A stretch of 64,000 nucleotides of DNA from Sphingomonas aracearum (lineage in GTDB: Bacteria; Pseudomonadota; Alphaproteobacteria; Sphingomonadales; Sphingomonadaceae). This document shows positions 27,917 to 37,187 of this stretch, piece after piece. The stretch spans positions 1-64,000 of the forward strand of contig NZ_QQNB01000001.1 in assembly GCF_003345355.1 (NCBI RefSeq). The letters are read 5' to 3'. The notes under the pieces are model-generated. The model did not search any database and was not told the DNA's origin. It saw only the letters and a program-made list of their open reading frames with translations. Both the position numbers and the translations under genes were made by a program. Every line of letters starts with the position of its first letter. The first letter of the stretch is position 1.

Positions 27917-28378
27917 TCAGGCGGCTCGGGGGCTGCCGGCATGAACTGCCGCCAGCGCTCCGCCCACCACAAGCGCGTCTTCCGCCAGGCCGGTTTCCGT
28001 CTGGCCATAGCGGCGCAGCGCGGCCATGCGGGCCGACCAGCCGAAATAGGATGCGGCCATCGCCGCGCCCGCGCCGACCGCGGCTGCGATCACGCGCTGG
28101 TCCCGGGGCGCCATCGCCATGCCCGCAACCGCGCCGGTGACGATGCGCACGGCAAGCCCGCGCTTCACGATCCGGTCCGGCGCGGACTTGAGCTTGTCTC
28201 CCCACAGTTCCGCTGCCGCCAGCGCTGCGGTTCCCGCGCTCACCAGCGGGTGTCCGAGCAGCGGCAGAGCGCCGTTATCCTCCGGCAGCGCGCCGCGGCG
28301 GGCGGCGTCGGATACCACGGCAAGAGGGGTCAGCGAGCGTTGGCCGGCGAGCGCGCCAAGCAGAAGCGAACGGATCAT
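27917..28378 (-). CDS. DUF4126-like membrane protein
   Basis: A 153-aa protein rich in Ala/Gly with several weakly hydrophobic helices. The start GALAGQRSLTPLAVVS and the middle GDKLKSAPDRIVKRGLAVRIVTGAVAG are typical of DUF4126-type membrane proteins. ATG 28378 is chosen over an upstream in-frame Met because AGGAGG lies at good spacing before it. It is followed, further left, only by the 3' remnant near atp12. Confidence 0.75.
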   Translation of the reverse strand: MIRSLLLGALAGQRSLTPLAVVSDAARRGALPEDNGALPLLGHPLVSAGTAALAAAELWGDKLKSAPDRIVKRGLAVRIVTGAVAGMAMAPRDQRVIAAAVGAGAAMAASYFGWSARMAALRRYGQTETGLAEDALVVGGALAAVHAGSPRAA

Positions 28379-28436
28379 GGGACCTCCTGAAACAAGCCCG
28401 CTCAACGCGCCCGCTTGCCGGAGGCTCCCCGCGCTC

Positions 28437-29120
28437 TCAATCTGCGGCGCCGCCTGCCCGCAGAAGCTTGCGGATGAAGCCGATCACGCCGGTCTGGCGG
28501 GAGCGCTTGATCCGCTCCGCCGCCAGGATGGTGCGAACATTGGCGAAGCAGGCCTCGACATCGTCGTTGACCAGCACATAGTCGTAGCCGTCCCAGTGGC
28601 TGACCTCGTTCGCCGCGCGCTCCATCCGCGCGTCGATCACCGTCTGCGAGTCCGTGCCGCGCCCTTCCAGCCGTTCCCGCAGGATCGGCATGGAGGGCGG
28701 CAGGATGAACACGCGCACCACGTCGCCGCCGGCCAGCTGGTGCAGCTGCTGCGCGCCCTGCCAGTCTATGTCGAACAGGATGTCGCGGCCCTGTTCGAGC
28801 ACGTTCCATACCTGCGCCTTGGGCGTGCCGTAGCGATGGCCGAACACATGCGCCCATTCCAGGAACTCGTGGTTGGCCACCATCGCCCGGAACGTCTCGA
28901 GATCGACAAAGTGATAATCCTTGCCCTCCACCTCGCCGGGCCGCGGGGGACGGGTGGTGTAGGATACGGACATGCCGAGCTCCGGCTCGGCGGCCAGCAG
29001 CTTTCGGGCGATCGTCGACTTGCCGGCCCCGCTGGGCGAGGACAGGACGAACAGCACGCCGCGCCGCTTGAAGCCGAACGGATCGGCGGAATCGACGGGC
29101 GGCAGCACGGGATCGGTCAT
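28437..29120 (-). CDS. gmk: Guanylate kinase
   Basis: The enzyme phosphorylates GMP to GDP. The P-loop SSPSGAGKST lies near residues 27-36, followed by YTTRPPRPGE, the GMP-binding KDYHFVD, EFLEWAHVFGHRYGTPK, and LFDIDWQGAQQL. The length is 227 aa from ATG 29120 (MTDPVLPPVD), and a second in-frame ATG at 29129 is equally possible. The C-terminus carries a short extension (GFIRKLLRAGGAAD). Confidence 0.96.
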   Translation of the reverse strand: MTDPVLPPVDSADPFGFKRRGVLFVLSSPSGAGKSTIARKLLAAEPELGMSVSYTTRPPRPGEVEGKDYHFVDLETFRAMVANHEFLEWAHVFGHRYGTPKAQVWNVLEQGRDILFDIDWQGAQQLHQLAGGDVVRVFILPPSMPILRERLEGRGTDSQTVIDARMERAANEVSHWDGYDYVLVNDDVEACFANVRTILAAERIKRSRQTGVIGFIRKLLRAGGAAD

Positions 29121-29160
29121 GGGCGCCATTGGCCGAGCGATGGCGCGCCCGTCAAGCGGT

Positions 29161-29790
29161 TCAGGGCTTTACGCGCCGCGCCGTGACGATGCGCACCGGC
29201 GCGACCGGCACGGCGCCCTTGAACGCACCGCGCAACGTTGCCGTGGGAGAGACCGGCGCGTCGAAGATCTTCATGACCACGTCCATGCCCTCGACCACGC
29301 GGCCGAACGCGGCGTAGCCGAGATTGTCGCCCGGCCGCGCCGGATCGGCATCGAAGCTCGGCTGGTCTCCCACGGAGATGGTGAACTCGCCCCGGGCCGT
29401 GCCCGGCGCCAGCCGCGCGGTGGAGAGCGTGCCGCTGAGGTGGCGCAGTCCCGTGACGGTGGTCGGCTCATGTTTGATCGGCGGCAGCGTCCTGGCCGGC
29501 GCCCCGTCCGAGCCGAACTGGACGAAGCCGAAACCTTCCTGGACCTTCACATCGCGGTAGAAGCTGGTGCCGTCCAGCTTCCGCCCGTCAACATAGCGCA
29601 GGAAATTGGCCGCGGAGATCGGCGCCTTGCCCGTCTCCACCTCCACGACGATCCGCCCCGCGCTGGTCTCGATCGCAACGCGAGGGAGCTGCGCGAGGGG
29701 CGTGGCCGAAACAGCGGGCGCGGGCGCCGCACTGGCCTGCGTGGTCCCGGAGGATGCGAGCAGCGCCAGCACGGCAACGACGAAGGTCAT
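29161..29790 (-). CDS. Exported cyclophilin-type peptidyl-prolyl isomerase
   Basis: A 209-aa periplasmic PPIase with a signal peptide (residues 1-20) and a divergent cyclophilin fold: VAIETSAGRIVVEVET, AANFLRYV, GTSFYRDV, GEFTISVGDQPSFDA and NLGYAAFGRVVEGMDVV. Some classical active-site residues (for example the FHR motif) are altered (SFYRDV), so activity may be weak. It begins 4 bp after the stop of the upstream secreted protein, forming a two-gene operon. Confidence 0.9.
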   Translation of the reverse strand: MTFVVAVLALLASSGTTQASAAPAPAVSATPLAQLPRVAIETSAGRIVVEVETGKAPISAANFLRYVDGRKLDGTSFYRDVKVQEGFGFVQFGSDGAPARTLPPIKHEPTTVTGLRHLSGTLSTARLAPGTARGEFTISVGDQPSFDADPARPGDNLGYAAFGRVVEGMDVVMKIFDAPVSPTATLRGAFKGAVPVAPVRIVTARRVKP

Positions 29791-29794
29791 CCAA

Positions 29795-30700
29795 TCAACT
29801 CCTCTGCGATTTGCTGTTTACCGGCGCGCCGATGGAGAAGTCGAAGATGCGCGACATAGTGGCGCCGGCGCCATAAGCCCCGACTCCGCCGCCGGACACC
29901 ATCGAGTAGATGAAACCATATTCGCCAGGAGCGAGATCCTGCTGCGGCGTCACTTCGAAGACGCCCGGGCGCACATCGACATAGGTCATGGCCACGCGCT
30001 GCTTGTCCTGCACACCGGCCTTCGCGCCGCCGATGTTGAACGAACCCACCGCGGCCTCCCGGCGGTCCTTCTTCGCCTCGAAGCGGACCAGGCTGAACTC
30101 GTTCGGCGAGGTGACGGCGGCTCCTGGCCCCCCGACCCAGAAGCCACCGGGCGCGCCGCCTGAAAGGCTGGCACTTGCCTGATCGAAGAAGAAGTAGAAT
30201 TTGGGTCGCCGTGCTTGCGTGCTGATGCGTGCATGAGGGCCGGAAATCACGGTGTTGATCTTCATCTTGGCGATGCCGCCCGTCAGGGCATAGCCAAGGA
30301 AACCGCCGCTCTTGGTCTGGTTGGAGCTCGTGGCATCCATGCGCACCATTCGCGCGGGCGATACGGTCGAATCCAGCATGTAGATGCCGGATGGGTGAGG
30401 CTGGCGGGGATCGGGCGAGTCCGCTGCCCCCGCCATCATCGCCGTGGTGGCGACGGTGCTCCGCGACGAAGCTTCGATCATGGCGGCGATCACCGCTTCC
30501 GACAGACCCTGTCGCTTCAAGTCGATCAGCTTGTCCGCGCCGACGTTGAAGCTGTTCGGCGAAGTCTTGATCTTCGCAACAACGGTCTGGTCACCCAAGC
30601 CAGCCTTGGCGAGCGTCAGGATCGTGTCGTTCGTCAACACCTCTTGCGCAGCCACGGGTGCGGCCACGCAAAACAGGAGCGCAGGAAGCAGGTATTTCAT
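29795..30700 (-). CDS. Secreted protein of unknown function (301 aa)
   Basis: Signal peptide MKYLLPALLFCVAAPVAAQ. Residues ~22-75 (LTNDTILTLAKAGLGDQTVV ... VGADKLIDLKRQGLSEAVIA) form the helical repeat often seen at the front of exported proteins that monitor metabolites or envelope state. A beta-rich C-terminal domain carries YGFIYSMVSGGGVGAYGAG. No name is known to me. It is operonic with the cyclophilin gene and divergent from the zinc-ribbon mini-protein. Confidence 0.8.
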   Translation of the reverse strand: MKYLLPALLFCVAAPVAAQEVLTNDTILTLAKAGLGDQTVVAKIKTSPNSFNVGADKLIDLKRQGLSEAVIAAMIEASSRSTVATTAMMAGAADSPDPRQPHPSGIYMLDSTVSPARMVRMDATSSNQTKSGGFLGYALTGGIAKMKINTVISGPHARISTQARRPKFYFFFDQASASLSGGAPGGFWVGGPGAAVTSPNEFSLVRFEAKKDRREAAVGSFNIGGAKAGVQDKQRVAMTYVDVRPGVFEVTPQQDLAPGEYGFIYSMVSGGGVGAYGAGATMSRIFDFSIGAPVNSKSQRS

Positions 30701-30812
30701 GATTGTTTCCCCCCGGATTCTGCCGGAGGCTAGCGCCCGATCGGAACGCGAGCAACATGCGGGATCGCACGACCCCGTCGTTTGTTTCGACGATCAATCG
30801 AAGGAGTGTCCG

Positions 30813-30977
30813 ATGCCCAACGAACCGCTCAACCCCGGCGACGAAGCCGCTCCGGGTACGCCGGGCACCGGCGAAGATGTTTGCCGCACCTGCAACGGCT
30901 CGGGCTCGATCGACGGCCGCGAGTGCCCCACCTGCGGCGGCACCGGCGTCGTTATCGAAGGCATCGGCGGCGGGTGA
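30813..30977 (+). CDS. DnaJ-type zinc-ribbon mini-protein
   Basis: A 54-aa protein with two CxxCxGxG motifs (CRTCNGSG and CPTCGGTG), the zinc-binding unit of the DnaJ cysteine-rich domain, after a Pro/Gly-rich leader. ATG 30813 has a strong ribosome-binding site (AAGGAG seven bases upstream). It ends 12 bp before the convergent gatB. It probably binds one zinc ion. Function unknown. Confidence 0.8.
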   Translation: MPNEPLNPGDEAAPGTPGTGEDVCRTCNGSGSIDGRECPTCGGTGVVIEGIGGG

Positions 30978-30989
30978 GCGCCGCCGCCC

Positions 30990-32456
30990 TCAGCCCGCCA
31001 GGGCTTTCTTCAGCAGCTCGTTGACGACCGCCGGGTTGGCCTTGCCGCCCATCGCCTTCATCGTCTGGCCGACAAAGAAGCCGAACAGCGCCTCCTTGCC
31101 GCCGCGATACTGGCCGAGCTGGTTGGGGTTCTTCGCCAGCACCTCGGCGATGACCGCCTCGATCGCCCCGGTGTCGCTGGTCTGCTTGAGCCCGCGCTCC
31201 TCGACGATCGCCCCGGCGCCCTGACCGGTCTCCAGCATCACCTCGAACACCTGCTTGGCCAAGCTGCCCGAGAGCGTGCCGTCCGCCACGAGCGCCAACA
31301 GCTCGGCGGCCTGCGCGGGAGAGACGGGACTGTCCGCAATCGTCCGGCCGGTGCGGTTGAGCGCCCCGAACAGTTCGGACGAGACCCAGTTGGCCGCAGT
31401 GGCCGGCGTGGCGCCTGCTTCGAGCAGCGCATCGAACCACCGCGCGGTTTCCACCTCGGCCGTCAGCACGCCGGCCTGATAGGCGGTGATCCCCGCCGCC
31501 TCGTAGCGATGCCGCTTGGCATCGGGCAGCTCGGGCAGGCTCGCGCGGCACTCCTCCAGGAACGCCTCGTCCAGCTCCAGCGGCAGAAGGTCCGGATCGG
31601 GGAAGTAGCGGTAATCGTGCGCATCCTCCTTGGAGCGCATCGACCGCGTGGTGCCCGTGTCCGGGTTGAACAACCGCGTTTCCTGCACGATCGTGCCGCC
31701 GCCCTCGATCACGTCGATCTGGCGGTTGGCCTCATGCTCGATGGCCTGCATGACGAAGCGGATCGAATTGACGTTCTTGGTTTCGGTCCGCGTGCCGAAT
31801 TCGTCGCCCAGCTTGCGCACGGAAACGTTCACGTCGGCCCGCATCGAACCCTGGTCCATGTTGCCATCGCAGGAGCCGACATAGCGCAGGATGGAGCGCA
31901 GCTTCGTCAGGTAAGCGCCTGCTTCGGCGGGAGAACGCATGTCCGGCTTGGACACGATCTCCATCAGCGCCACGCCGGAGCGGTTGAGATCGACATAGGA
32001 GCGCGTGGGGTGCTGGTCGTGCATCAGCTTGCCGGCATCCTGCTCGACATGGATGCGCTCGATGCCGATGCGCTTGGTTGCTTCCGGGTTCTTCTCGTCC
32101 GGGCTGACGTCAAGATGCCCCTCGCCCACCAGCGGATGGTAGAGCTGGCTGATCTGATAGCCCTGCGGCAGATCGGCGTAGAAATAGTTCTTGCGATCGA
32201 ACCGCGACCAGCGATTGATCTGCGCATCGATCGCCATGCCGGTACGCACCGCCTGGCGGATGCACTCGGCATTGGGCACCGGCAGCATGCCGGGCATCGC
32301 CGCGTCGACAAGGCTCACCTGCGTGTTGGGCTCCGCCCCGAACGCGGTCGCCGCGCCGGAGAACAGCTTGGCGTTCGACGTCACCTGCGCATGGACTTCG
32401 AGGCCGATCACGACCTCCCATTCGCCCGTCGCGCCCTGGATGCGGTATTCAGTCAT
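30990..32456 (-). CDS. gatB: Aspartyl/glutamyl-tRNA amidotransferase subunit B
   Basis: GatB is the tRNA-binding kinase subunit of GatCAB, which converts Glu-tRNA-Gln/Asp-tRNA-Asn to the correct amides. It shows [11 protein letters not shown], the [15 protein letters not shown] helix, [18 protein letters not shown], the HVEQDAGKL signature and the C-terminal YqeY-like helical domain ([20 protein letters not shown]). The length of 488 aa is typical. ATG 32456 overlaps the end of an inserted membrane-protein gene that separates it from gatA. Confidence 0.96.
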   Translation of the reverse strand: MTEYRIQGATGEWEVVIGLEVHAQVTSNAKLFSGAATAFGAEPNTQVSLVDAAMPGMLPVPNAECIRQAVRTGMAIDAQINRWSRFDRKNYFYADLPQGYQISQLYHPLVGEGHLDVSPDEKNPEATKRIGIERIHVEQDAGKLMHDQHPTRSYVDLNRSGVALMEIVSKPDMRSPAEAGAYLTKLRSILRYVGSCDGNMDQGSMRADVNVSVRKLGDEFGTRTETKNVNSIRFVMQAIEHEANRQIDVIEGGGTIVQETRLFNPDTGTTRSMRSKEDAHDYRYFPDPDLLPLELDEAFLEECRASLPELPDAKRHRYEAAGITAYQAGVLTAEVETARWFDALLEAGATPATAANWVSSELFGALNRTGRTIADSPVSPAQAAELLALVADGTLSGSLAKQVFEVMLETGQGAGAIVEERGLKQTSDTGAIEAVIAEVLAKNPNQLGQYRGGKEALFGFFVGQTMKAMGGKANPAVVNELLKKALAG

Positions 32457-32847
32457 ACTTTCGAAATCTCCGGACGACGTGCGCCCCAAGCAAGAAAATC
32501 AAGGTGGCGAACCAACCAGTGCCAAACGCCAGCGCGATATCCAGCCGGAAGCCAGATCGGGAGAACGCGGAGCCTGCACACACCAAGCCTGTTACTATCG
32601 TGAAGCAGGCGAGCTTAGGAGCCCCGACGTGCGTTCCTCGCAGTATGTGAGCAAGCTCACGGGCATTGAATAAAGCAAGACTTAGCCCGAACAATGCCAG
32701 CACCAACCACCAAACTTCGTTAAGGGGAAGATTGTTTCTGGCAATAGCCACCCCAACATAAGCGCTAAGAGCTGCACCGAAGATCACGTTCGATAGATCG
32801 AACGCACGATCTATCTCCTGTTCCTCCCATTCCAGATTGACCGGCAC
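32449..32847 (-). CDS. Orphan four-helix membrane protein inside the gat operon
   Basis: A 132-aa protein with four hydrophobic helices (about residues 17-36, 42-62, 77-96 and 101-124) and an acidic N-terminus ([14 protein letters not shown]). By hand count its GC content is about 55 percent, clearly below the mid-to-upper-60s of neighbouring genes, and its codon use is more AT-rich. The start is GTG 32847, six bases after the gatA stop, and its stop overlaps the gatB start by eight bases, so it is co-translated. I recognise no family. The composition suggests recent horizontal insertion between gatA and gatB. Confidence 0.75.
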   Translation of the reverse strand: MPVNLEWEEQEIDRAFDLSNVIFGAALSAYVGVAIARNNLPLNEVWWLVLALFGLSLALFNARELAHILRGTHVGAPKLACFTIVTGLVCAGSAFSRSGFRLDIALAFGTGWFATLIFLLGAHVVRRFRKYD

Positions 32848-32853
32848 CGCAAA

Positions 32854-34338
32854 TTACCACCATTGCTCCGGCCGTGCGACGAAGCCCGCCCGCTGCTCGA
32901 TCGCCAGTCCCGCATTCAGCACGCCCTGCTCATCCAGCGGCTTGCCGATGATCTGCAATCCAAGCGGCAGGCCCGCCTTGTCGAGCCCGCCCGGCACGCT
33001 CATCGCCGGCAGGCCCGCGAGGCTCGCCGGGACGGTGAACACGTCGTTGAGGTACATGGCCAGCGGATCGGCCTGCTTCTCGCCCAGCGCGAACGCCGCC
33101 GAGGGCGCGGTCGGGGTGAGCAGCAGGTCGCAGCTCTCCCACGCGCGCTCGAAATCCTGCGCGATCAGCGTGCGCACCTTCTGCGCCTGCGTATAATAAG
33201 CGTCGTAGAAGCCGGCGGAGAGCACGTAGGTGCCGATGAAGATGCGCCGCTTTACCTCGTCGCCGAAGCCGTCGGCGCGGGTTGCCGCGTACATCTCCTG
33301 AAGGTTCGCGCCTTCCGGCAGGTCGCGCAGGCCGTAGCGCACGCCGTCATAGCGCGCGAGGTTGGAGGAGGCCTCGGCCGGCGCGATGATGTAATAGGCC
33401 GGCAGCGCGTATTTCGTATGCGGCAGCGAGACCTCGACGATCTCCGCCCCGGCATCCTTCACCCAATCGATGCCCTGCTGCCAAAGCGCCTCGATCTCCG
33501 ACGGCATGTTGTCGACGCGGTATTCGCGTGGAATGCCGATGCGCTTGCCCGCAAGGCTCGCGTCCAGACCATGCTCCCAGCGGGGCACGTCCAGCTGCAA
33601 CGAGGTGGCGTCCTTGGCGTCGAAGCCGGCCATGTTCTCCAGCAGGATCGCGCAATCGCGCACGTCCCGGGCCATCGGCCCCGCCTGGTCGAGCGAGGAG
33701 GCAAAGGCCACCACGCCCCAGCGCGAGCAGCGGCCATAGGTCGGCTTGATGCCGGAGATGCCGGTGAATGCGGCGGGCTGGCGGATGGAGCCTCCCGTAT
33801 CCGTGCCGGTCGCGCCCGGACACAACCGCGCGGCGATCGCCGCCGACGAGCCGCCCGAGGAGCCACCCGGCGCCAGCGGCGCATTGCCGCCGTCCGCGCG
33901 GCGCCAGGGGGACACCACGTCGCCGAAATAGCTCGTCTCGTTGGAGGAGCCCATGGCGAACTGGTCGAGGTTCAGCTTGCCGAGCATGCCTGCGCCCGCT
34001 TCCCACAGCTTGCCCGATACGGTGGACTCATATTGCGGGATGAAGCCTTCCAGCATGTGGCTGGCGGCGGTGGTCTGCACGCCCCTGGTGCAGAACAGGT
34101 CCTTCATGCCGATCGGCACGCCGGCGAGCGGCTTCAGCGCCTCGCCCGCAGCACGCGCCGTATCGGCCTCCTTGGCGGCGGCGAGCGCATGGTCCGGCGT
34201 TTCCACCAGAAATGCGTTCAGCGCCTTGGCCTGGCTCACCCGGGTGATGAAGGCGTCCGCCACCTCGACGGCAGAAAAGACGCCGGAGCGCACGCCATCG
34301 CGCAGCTCGGCCACGCCCAGATCGGTCAGCTGGCTCAT
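32854..34338 (-). CDS. gatA: Aspartyl/glutamyl-tRNA amidotransferase subunit A
   Basis: GatA is the amidase subunit of GatCAB and generates ammonia from glutamine. The amidase signature is complete: K79 (IGMKDLF), the GGSSGGSS stretch at 158-165 and nucleophile S184 ([14 protein letters not shown]). The length of 494 aa is standard. The start overlaps the gatC stop (ATGA). Downstream, gatB follows after the inserted membrane gene. Confidence 0.97.
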   Translation of the reverse strand: MSQLTDLGVAELRDGVRSGVFSAVEVADAFITRVSQAKALNAFLVETPDHALAAAKEADTARAAGEALKPLAGVPIGMKDLFCTRGVQTTAASHMLEGFIPQYESTVSGKLWEAGAGMLGKLNLDQFAMGSSNETSYFGDVVSPWRRADGGNAPLAPGGSSGGSSAAIAARLCPGATGTDTGGSIRQPAAFTGISGIKPTYGRCSRWGVVAFASSLDQAGPMARDVRDCAILLENMAGFDAKDATSLQLDVPRWEHGLDASLAGKRIGIPREYRVDNMPSEIEALWQQGIDWVKDAGAEIVEVSLPHTKYALPAYYIIAPAEASSNLARYDGVRYGLRDLPEGANLQEMYAATRADGFGDEVKRRIFIGTYVLSAGFYDAYYTQAQKVRTLIAQDFERAWESCDLLLTPTAPSAAFALGEKQADPLAMYLNDVFTVPASLAGLPAMSVPGGLDKAGLPLGLQIIGKPLDEQGVLNAGLAIEQRAGFVARPEQWW

Positions 34339-34622
34339 TCGATCACCTTCGGCACGGTGAAAAAGCCGTGCTCCCCCTGCGGCGCGTTGGCGAGCACCGC
34401 CTCGCGGATGCCGCCATCCGTCACCACGTCGTCGCGCAGGCGCAGGTGGTTCGGGATCACTGCCGTCATCGGCTGCACCGCGGAGGTATCGACCTCGCCG
34501 AGCTGCTCGATCCAGCCGAGGATGTTGTTCAGTTCGGGCACTAGGCGCGCGGCCTGGTCCTCGTCAAGGGCGATGCGCGCGAGGCTCGCCACCTTTTTCA
34601 CGGTTGCAGTGTCTACGGACAT
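34335..34622 (-). CDS. gatC: Aspartyl/glutamyl-tRNA amidotransferase subunit C
   Basis: A 95-aa GatC, the small linker subunit that wraps around GatA. Family segments are [32 protein letters not shown] and [13 protein letters not shown] 34622 ([11 protein letters not shown]) is used. A longer frame to 34688 is not supported. It is first in the gatC-gatA-(orphan)-gatB operon. Confidence 0.95.
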   Translation of the reverse strand: MSVDTATVKKVASLARIALDEDQAARLVPELNNILGWIEQLGEVDTSAVQPMTAVIPNHLRLRDDVVTDGGIREAVLANAPQGEHGFFTVPKVIE

Positions 34623-34755
34623 GATGATCCGCCTAGCGCGGCAGCGCCGGTTCGCGCAACTCCACAGCTGCAATTGCAAGCTTCGCAATCCTCGGGCACG
34701 GCAACGTGGTTGCGGGCCAGGGCATTATGCTGCACTGCACAACGGAGTTTGGCGA

Positions 34756-35865
34756 TTGGCGCGGAAGTTTCTTTATGTCGTTGCATTCCTGATCGTGCTC
34801 GCGCTCGGCGCCACCTTCGCGTATCGCATCTGGGGCCCGCAACTGCTGCGCTGGACAAGCGTACCCAGCATCGCCTTCCGTGCCGAAGGCGCGCTGCCCA
34901 CCCGCTTCTACGACGACCCGCAGCATTGGCTGGCGCACCCGCGCCTTGCCGACGACCCCGCACGCTGGCTGCCGCGCGGCGTTGCCCGCGCCGCGCCCGG
35001 CAACGCGGCGGTGTTCTTCATTCATCCGACTTCGTACCTCGACAAGCGCCAGTGGAATGCGCCGCTGGACGATGCGGACGCGAACGGCCGGGCCCAATTG
35101 TTCCTGCGCGGGCAGGCAAGCGCGTTCAATGCCGTGGGTCAGGTCTGGGCGCCGCGGTATCGGCAGGCCACGTTCGGCGCCTTCCTGACCACCGGCGCCG
35201 ATCGCGACAAGGCCCTGGACCTTGCCTTTCGCGACGTGGAGCAGGCGTTCGATCGTTTCCTGGCGGAAGCGGGTGACCGCCCGATCATCCTTGCCGGGCA
35301 CAGCCAGGGCGCCCTGCACCTCACACGCCTGTTGCGCGACAGGATCGCCGACCAGCCGGTCGCCCGCCGCGTGGTCGCCGCGTACGTCGTCGGCTGGCCG
35401 GTGTCGCGCACCGCCGACCTGCCCCTGCTCGGACTGCCCGAATGCACCCGAGCCGATCAGGCGGGCTGCATCCTTTCATGGCAGAGCTTTGCGGAGCCCG
35501 CCGATTTCTCTCTCATCACGGACGTCTATGACGCGACCACCGGCTTCAACGGCAGTTCTCGCCGAGGGACGCCGATGATCTGCACCAACCCGATCACCGG
35601 CACGCCGAACGCATCGGCGCCCACCACCGCCAATACCGGCACGCTGATCCCCAATGGCGATTTCACCGACGCCACGCTCGAGACAGGCCGGGTGCCCGCG
35701 CGCTGCGGCGAGGGTGGTTTCCTGCTGATCGGCAACAACCCGCCGTCGCTCGGCGGCTATGTGCTGCCGGGTAACAACTACCATGTCTACGACTACAGCC
35801 TGTTCTGGGCGGATGTGCGCGCGGACGCGGCGCGTCGGCTGGCGGCGTTCGGCGCGCGCGGCTGA
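34756..35865 (+). CDS. DUF3089 alpha/beta hydrolase-like protein, membrane anchored
   Basis: A 369-aa protein with an N-terminal transmembrane anchor (residues 5-22) and an alpha/beta hydrolase domain of the DUF3089 type. VFFIHPTSYLDKRQWNAP marks the N-terminal strand and AGHSQGALH carries nucleophile S183. The protein ends in the NNYHVYDYSLFWADVR segment with a candidate catalytic His. No ATG is available. TTG 34756 is the likely start because a GGAG sequence lies 8 bases upstream. It may act on lipids or esters at the inner-membrane face, but the substrate is unknown. Confidence 0.85.
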   Translation: MARKFLYVVAFLIVLALGATFAYRIWGPQLLRWTSVPSIAFRAEGALPTRFYDDPQHWLAHPRLADDPARWLPRGVARAAPGNAAVFFIHPTSYLDKRQWNAPLDDADANGRAQLFLRGQASAFNAVGQVWAPRYRQATFGAFLTTGADRDKALDLAFRDVEQAFDRFLAEAGDRPIILAGHSQGALHLTRLLRDRIADQPVARRVVAAYVVGWPVSRTADLPLLGLPECTRADQAGCILSWQSFAEPADFSLITDVYDATTGFNGSSRRGTPMICTNPITGTPNASAPTTANTGTLIPNGDFTDATLETGRVPARCGEGGFLLIGNNPPSLGGYVLPGNNYHVYDYSLFWADVRADAARRLAAFGARG

Positions 35866-35874
35866 GCGACCCGC

Positions 35875-36333
35875 ATGATCACCGTTGACCGCACCGCCTT
35901 TCGCGACGCGCTGCCGGTGGGCGGGCGGTTGCTGGGGCTGGACGTCGGCACCAAGACGATCGGGACCGCCCTGTGCGACGCAGGCTGGTCCTTCGCCAGC
36001 CCGGCGGAGCTGATCCGCCGAACCAAGTTCCAGAAGGACAAGGCCGCCCTCGCCGCACTCGCCGCGGCACAGCAGGTCAAGGGGCTGGTCATCGGCCTGC
36101 CCCTCCACCTCGATGGCAGCGAGAGCCCGCGGAGCCAGTCGACCCGCGCCTTTGCGCAGAACTGCCGCGACCTGGGGTTGCCGATTCTGTTGTGGGACGA
36201 GCGCTGGTCGACCCAGGCGGTGACGCGCACGCTGATCGAGCAGGACGCCAGCCGCGCCAAGCGTGCCGAGCTCGTCGACAAGATGGCGGCCGCCTACATC
36301 CTGCAGGGAGCGATCGACGCGCTCGTCCGGTGA
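35875..36333 (+). CDS. ruvX: RuvX/YqgF-type Holliday junction resolvase or rRNA-processing nuclease
   Basis: A 152-aa RNase H-fold enzyme, with roles reported in 16S rRNA 5'-end maturation and resolution of recombination intermediates. The catalytic Asp23 is in [11 protein letters not shown], a second acid is in [10 protein letters not shown], and the third is near D138 ([12 protein letters not shown]). WDERWST is the family signature. It begins 9 bp after the DUF3089 gene. Confidence 0.94.
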   Translation: MITVDRTAFRDALPVGGRLLGLDVGTKTIGTALCDAGWSFASPAELIRRTKFQKDKAALAALAAAQQVKGLVIGLPLHLDGSESPRSQSTRAFAQNCRDLGLPILLWDERWSTQAVTRTLIEQDASRAKRAELVDKMAAAYILQGAIDALVR

Positions 36334-36402
36334 CTTTCCGCAGTGGAAAGTTTTCTCTTGCCAGGTCGGAAAGCGAGTGGCATCTCTTTCCACATCGGAA
36401 AG
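36334..36402. promoter_or_regulatory. Three-copy palindromic operator CTTTCC-N5-GGAAAG
   Basis: Three copies of the same inverted repeat lie between ruvX and the membrane-protein gene. There is a perfect copy at 36334-36350, a copy with one mismatch (CTTGCC) at 36357-36373, and a second perfect copy at 36386-36402. All have a 5-base spacer. The middle copy overlaps a TTGCCA element that could serve as a -35. The third copy touches the ribosome-binding site (AAGGGAG). Since the downstream operon encodes a winged-helix protein, autoregulation is the natural inference. Confidence 0.75.
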
Positions 36403-36413
36403 GGAGAACCGCG

Positions 36414-36860
36414 ATGACCATGCCCAACGACGCCGCAGACGCACTTGCCGCCATGCAGGATGCACGGGTTCGCGCCAATGCGCTGCGCCCGCTGCCTTTC
36501 ACCTATCACCTTGCCTTCGGGGCGCTCATGGCCGGCTGGGTCTATATCCAGAACCTGTCGCTCTGGCGCTTCTCCATGGGCCTGCTCCTCCTGATCGCCG
36601 CCGGTTGCGCAATGTACCAGTGGCAGCGGCATGCGACTGGTCGCTTCGTCAGTGGCTGGCGCCGCGGTCGCACGTTTGCGGTCGCGCTGGCGATCGTCGC
36701 GATCATGCTGGGCCTGCTGGTCACTTCCGCACCGTCGAAGTTCCCCGACCATCAGCTGTTCGAACCCTGGCAGGGGGCGGCTCTCGCCTTTCTGGCCGGA
36801 GCGTTCGGCGACTGGCTATGGATGAAGGCCTATGCCGCGGACCTGAGGGCAGCGCGGTGA
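36414..36860 (+). CDS. Four-helix membrane protein paired with a winged-helix regulator
   Basis: A 148-aa integral membrane protein. Helices are near residues 30-46, 52-69, 87-105 and 118-135, and the N-terminus is soluble (DAADALAAMQDARVRANALR). No family name is known to me. It has a strong ribosome-binding site (AAGGGAG) adjoining the third palindrome, and the following regulator gene starts in its stop codon. This close coupling suggests that the membrane protein is the effector or partner of the regulator. Confidence 0.8.
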   Translation: MTMPNDAADALAAMQDARVRANALRPLPFTYHLAFGALMAGWVYIQNLSLWRFSMGLLLLIAAGCAMYQWQRHATGRFVSGWRRGRTFAVALAIVAIMLGLLVTSAPSKFPDHQLFEPWQGAALAFLAGAFGDWLWMKAYAADLRAAR

Positions 36861-37153
36861 GCTCCCTCGATCCCGTCATCCACGCGCCGGTGCGGCTTCA
36901 GGCGTGCGCGATCCTGTCCTCGGCGGATGAGGTCGAGTTCGCCCTCCTGCGCGACGCGCTGGAAGTCAGCGATTCCGTCTTGTCCAAGCACCTCAAGCAA
37001 CTGGAGGAGGCCGGCTTTGTGAAGGTACGCAAGGCGGCGGCGAACGGGCGACAGCGCACCTGGTTGTCGCTCACCGCCGCCGGCAGCAAGGCATTCGCCG
37101 CCCACGTCCGCGCGCTTCAAGCGCTCGCCAGCACCGCGCTGGCCGCCGAGTAA
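36857..37153 (+). CDS. Short winged-helix transcriptional regulator (HTH_34/MarR-ArsR-like)
   Basis: A 98-aa single-domain DNA-binding protein. Its recognition region reads LLRDALEVSDSVLSKHLKQL, followed by a basic wing (VKVRKAAANGRQRTWLSLT) and a C-terminal dimerisation helix. The start is GTG 36857, overlapping the previous stop (GTGA). It is the likely ligand of the three CTTTCC-N5-GGAAAG sites at 36334-36402, which would place the pair under its own control. Confidence 0.87.
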   Translation: MSSLDPVIHAPVRLQACAILSSADEVEFALLRDALEVSDSVLSKHLKQLEEAGFVKVRKAAANGRQRTWLSLTAAGSKAFAAHVRALQALASTALAAE

Positions 37154-37187
37154 GGCAACCCGCACGGGGGTCGCTCGTTGGTTTGCC

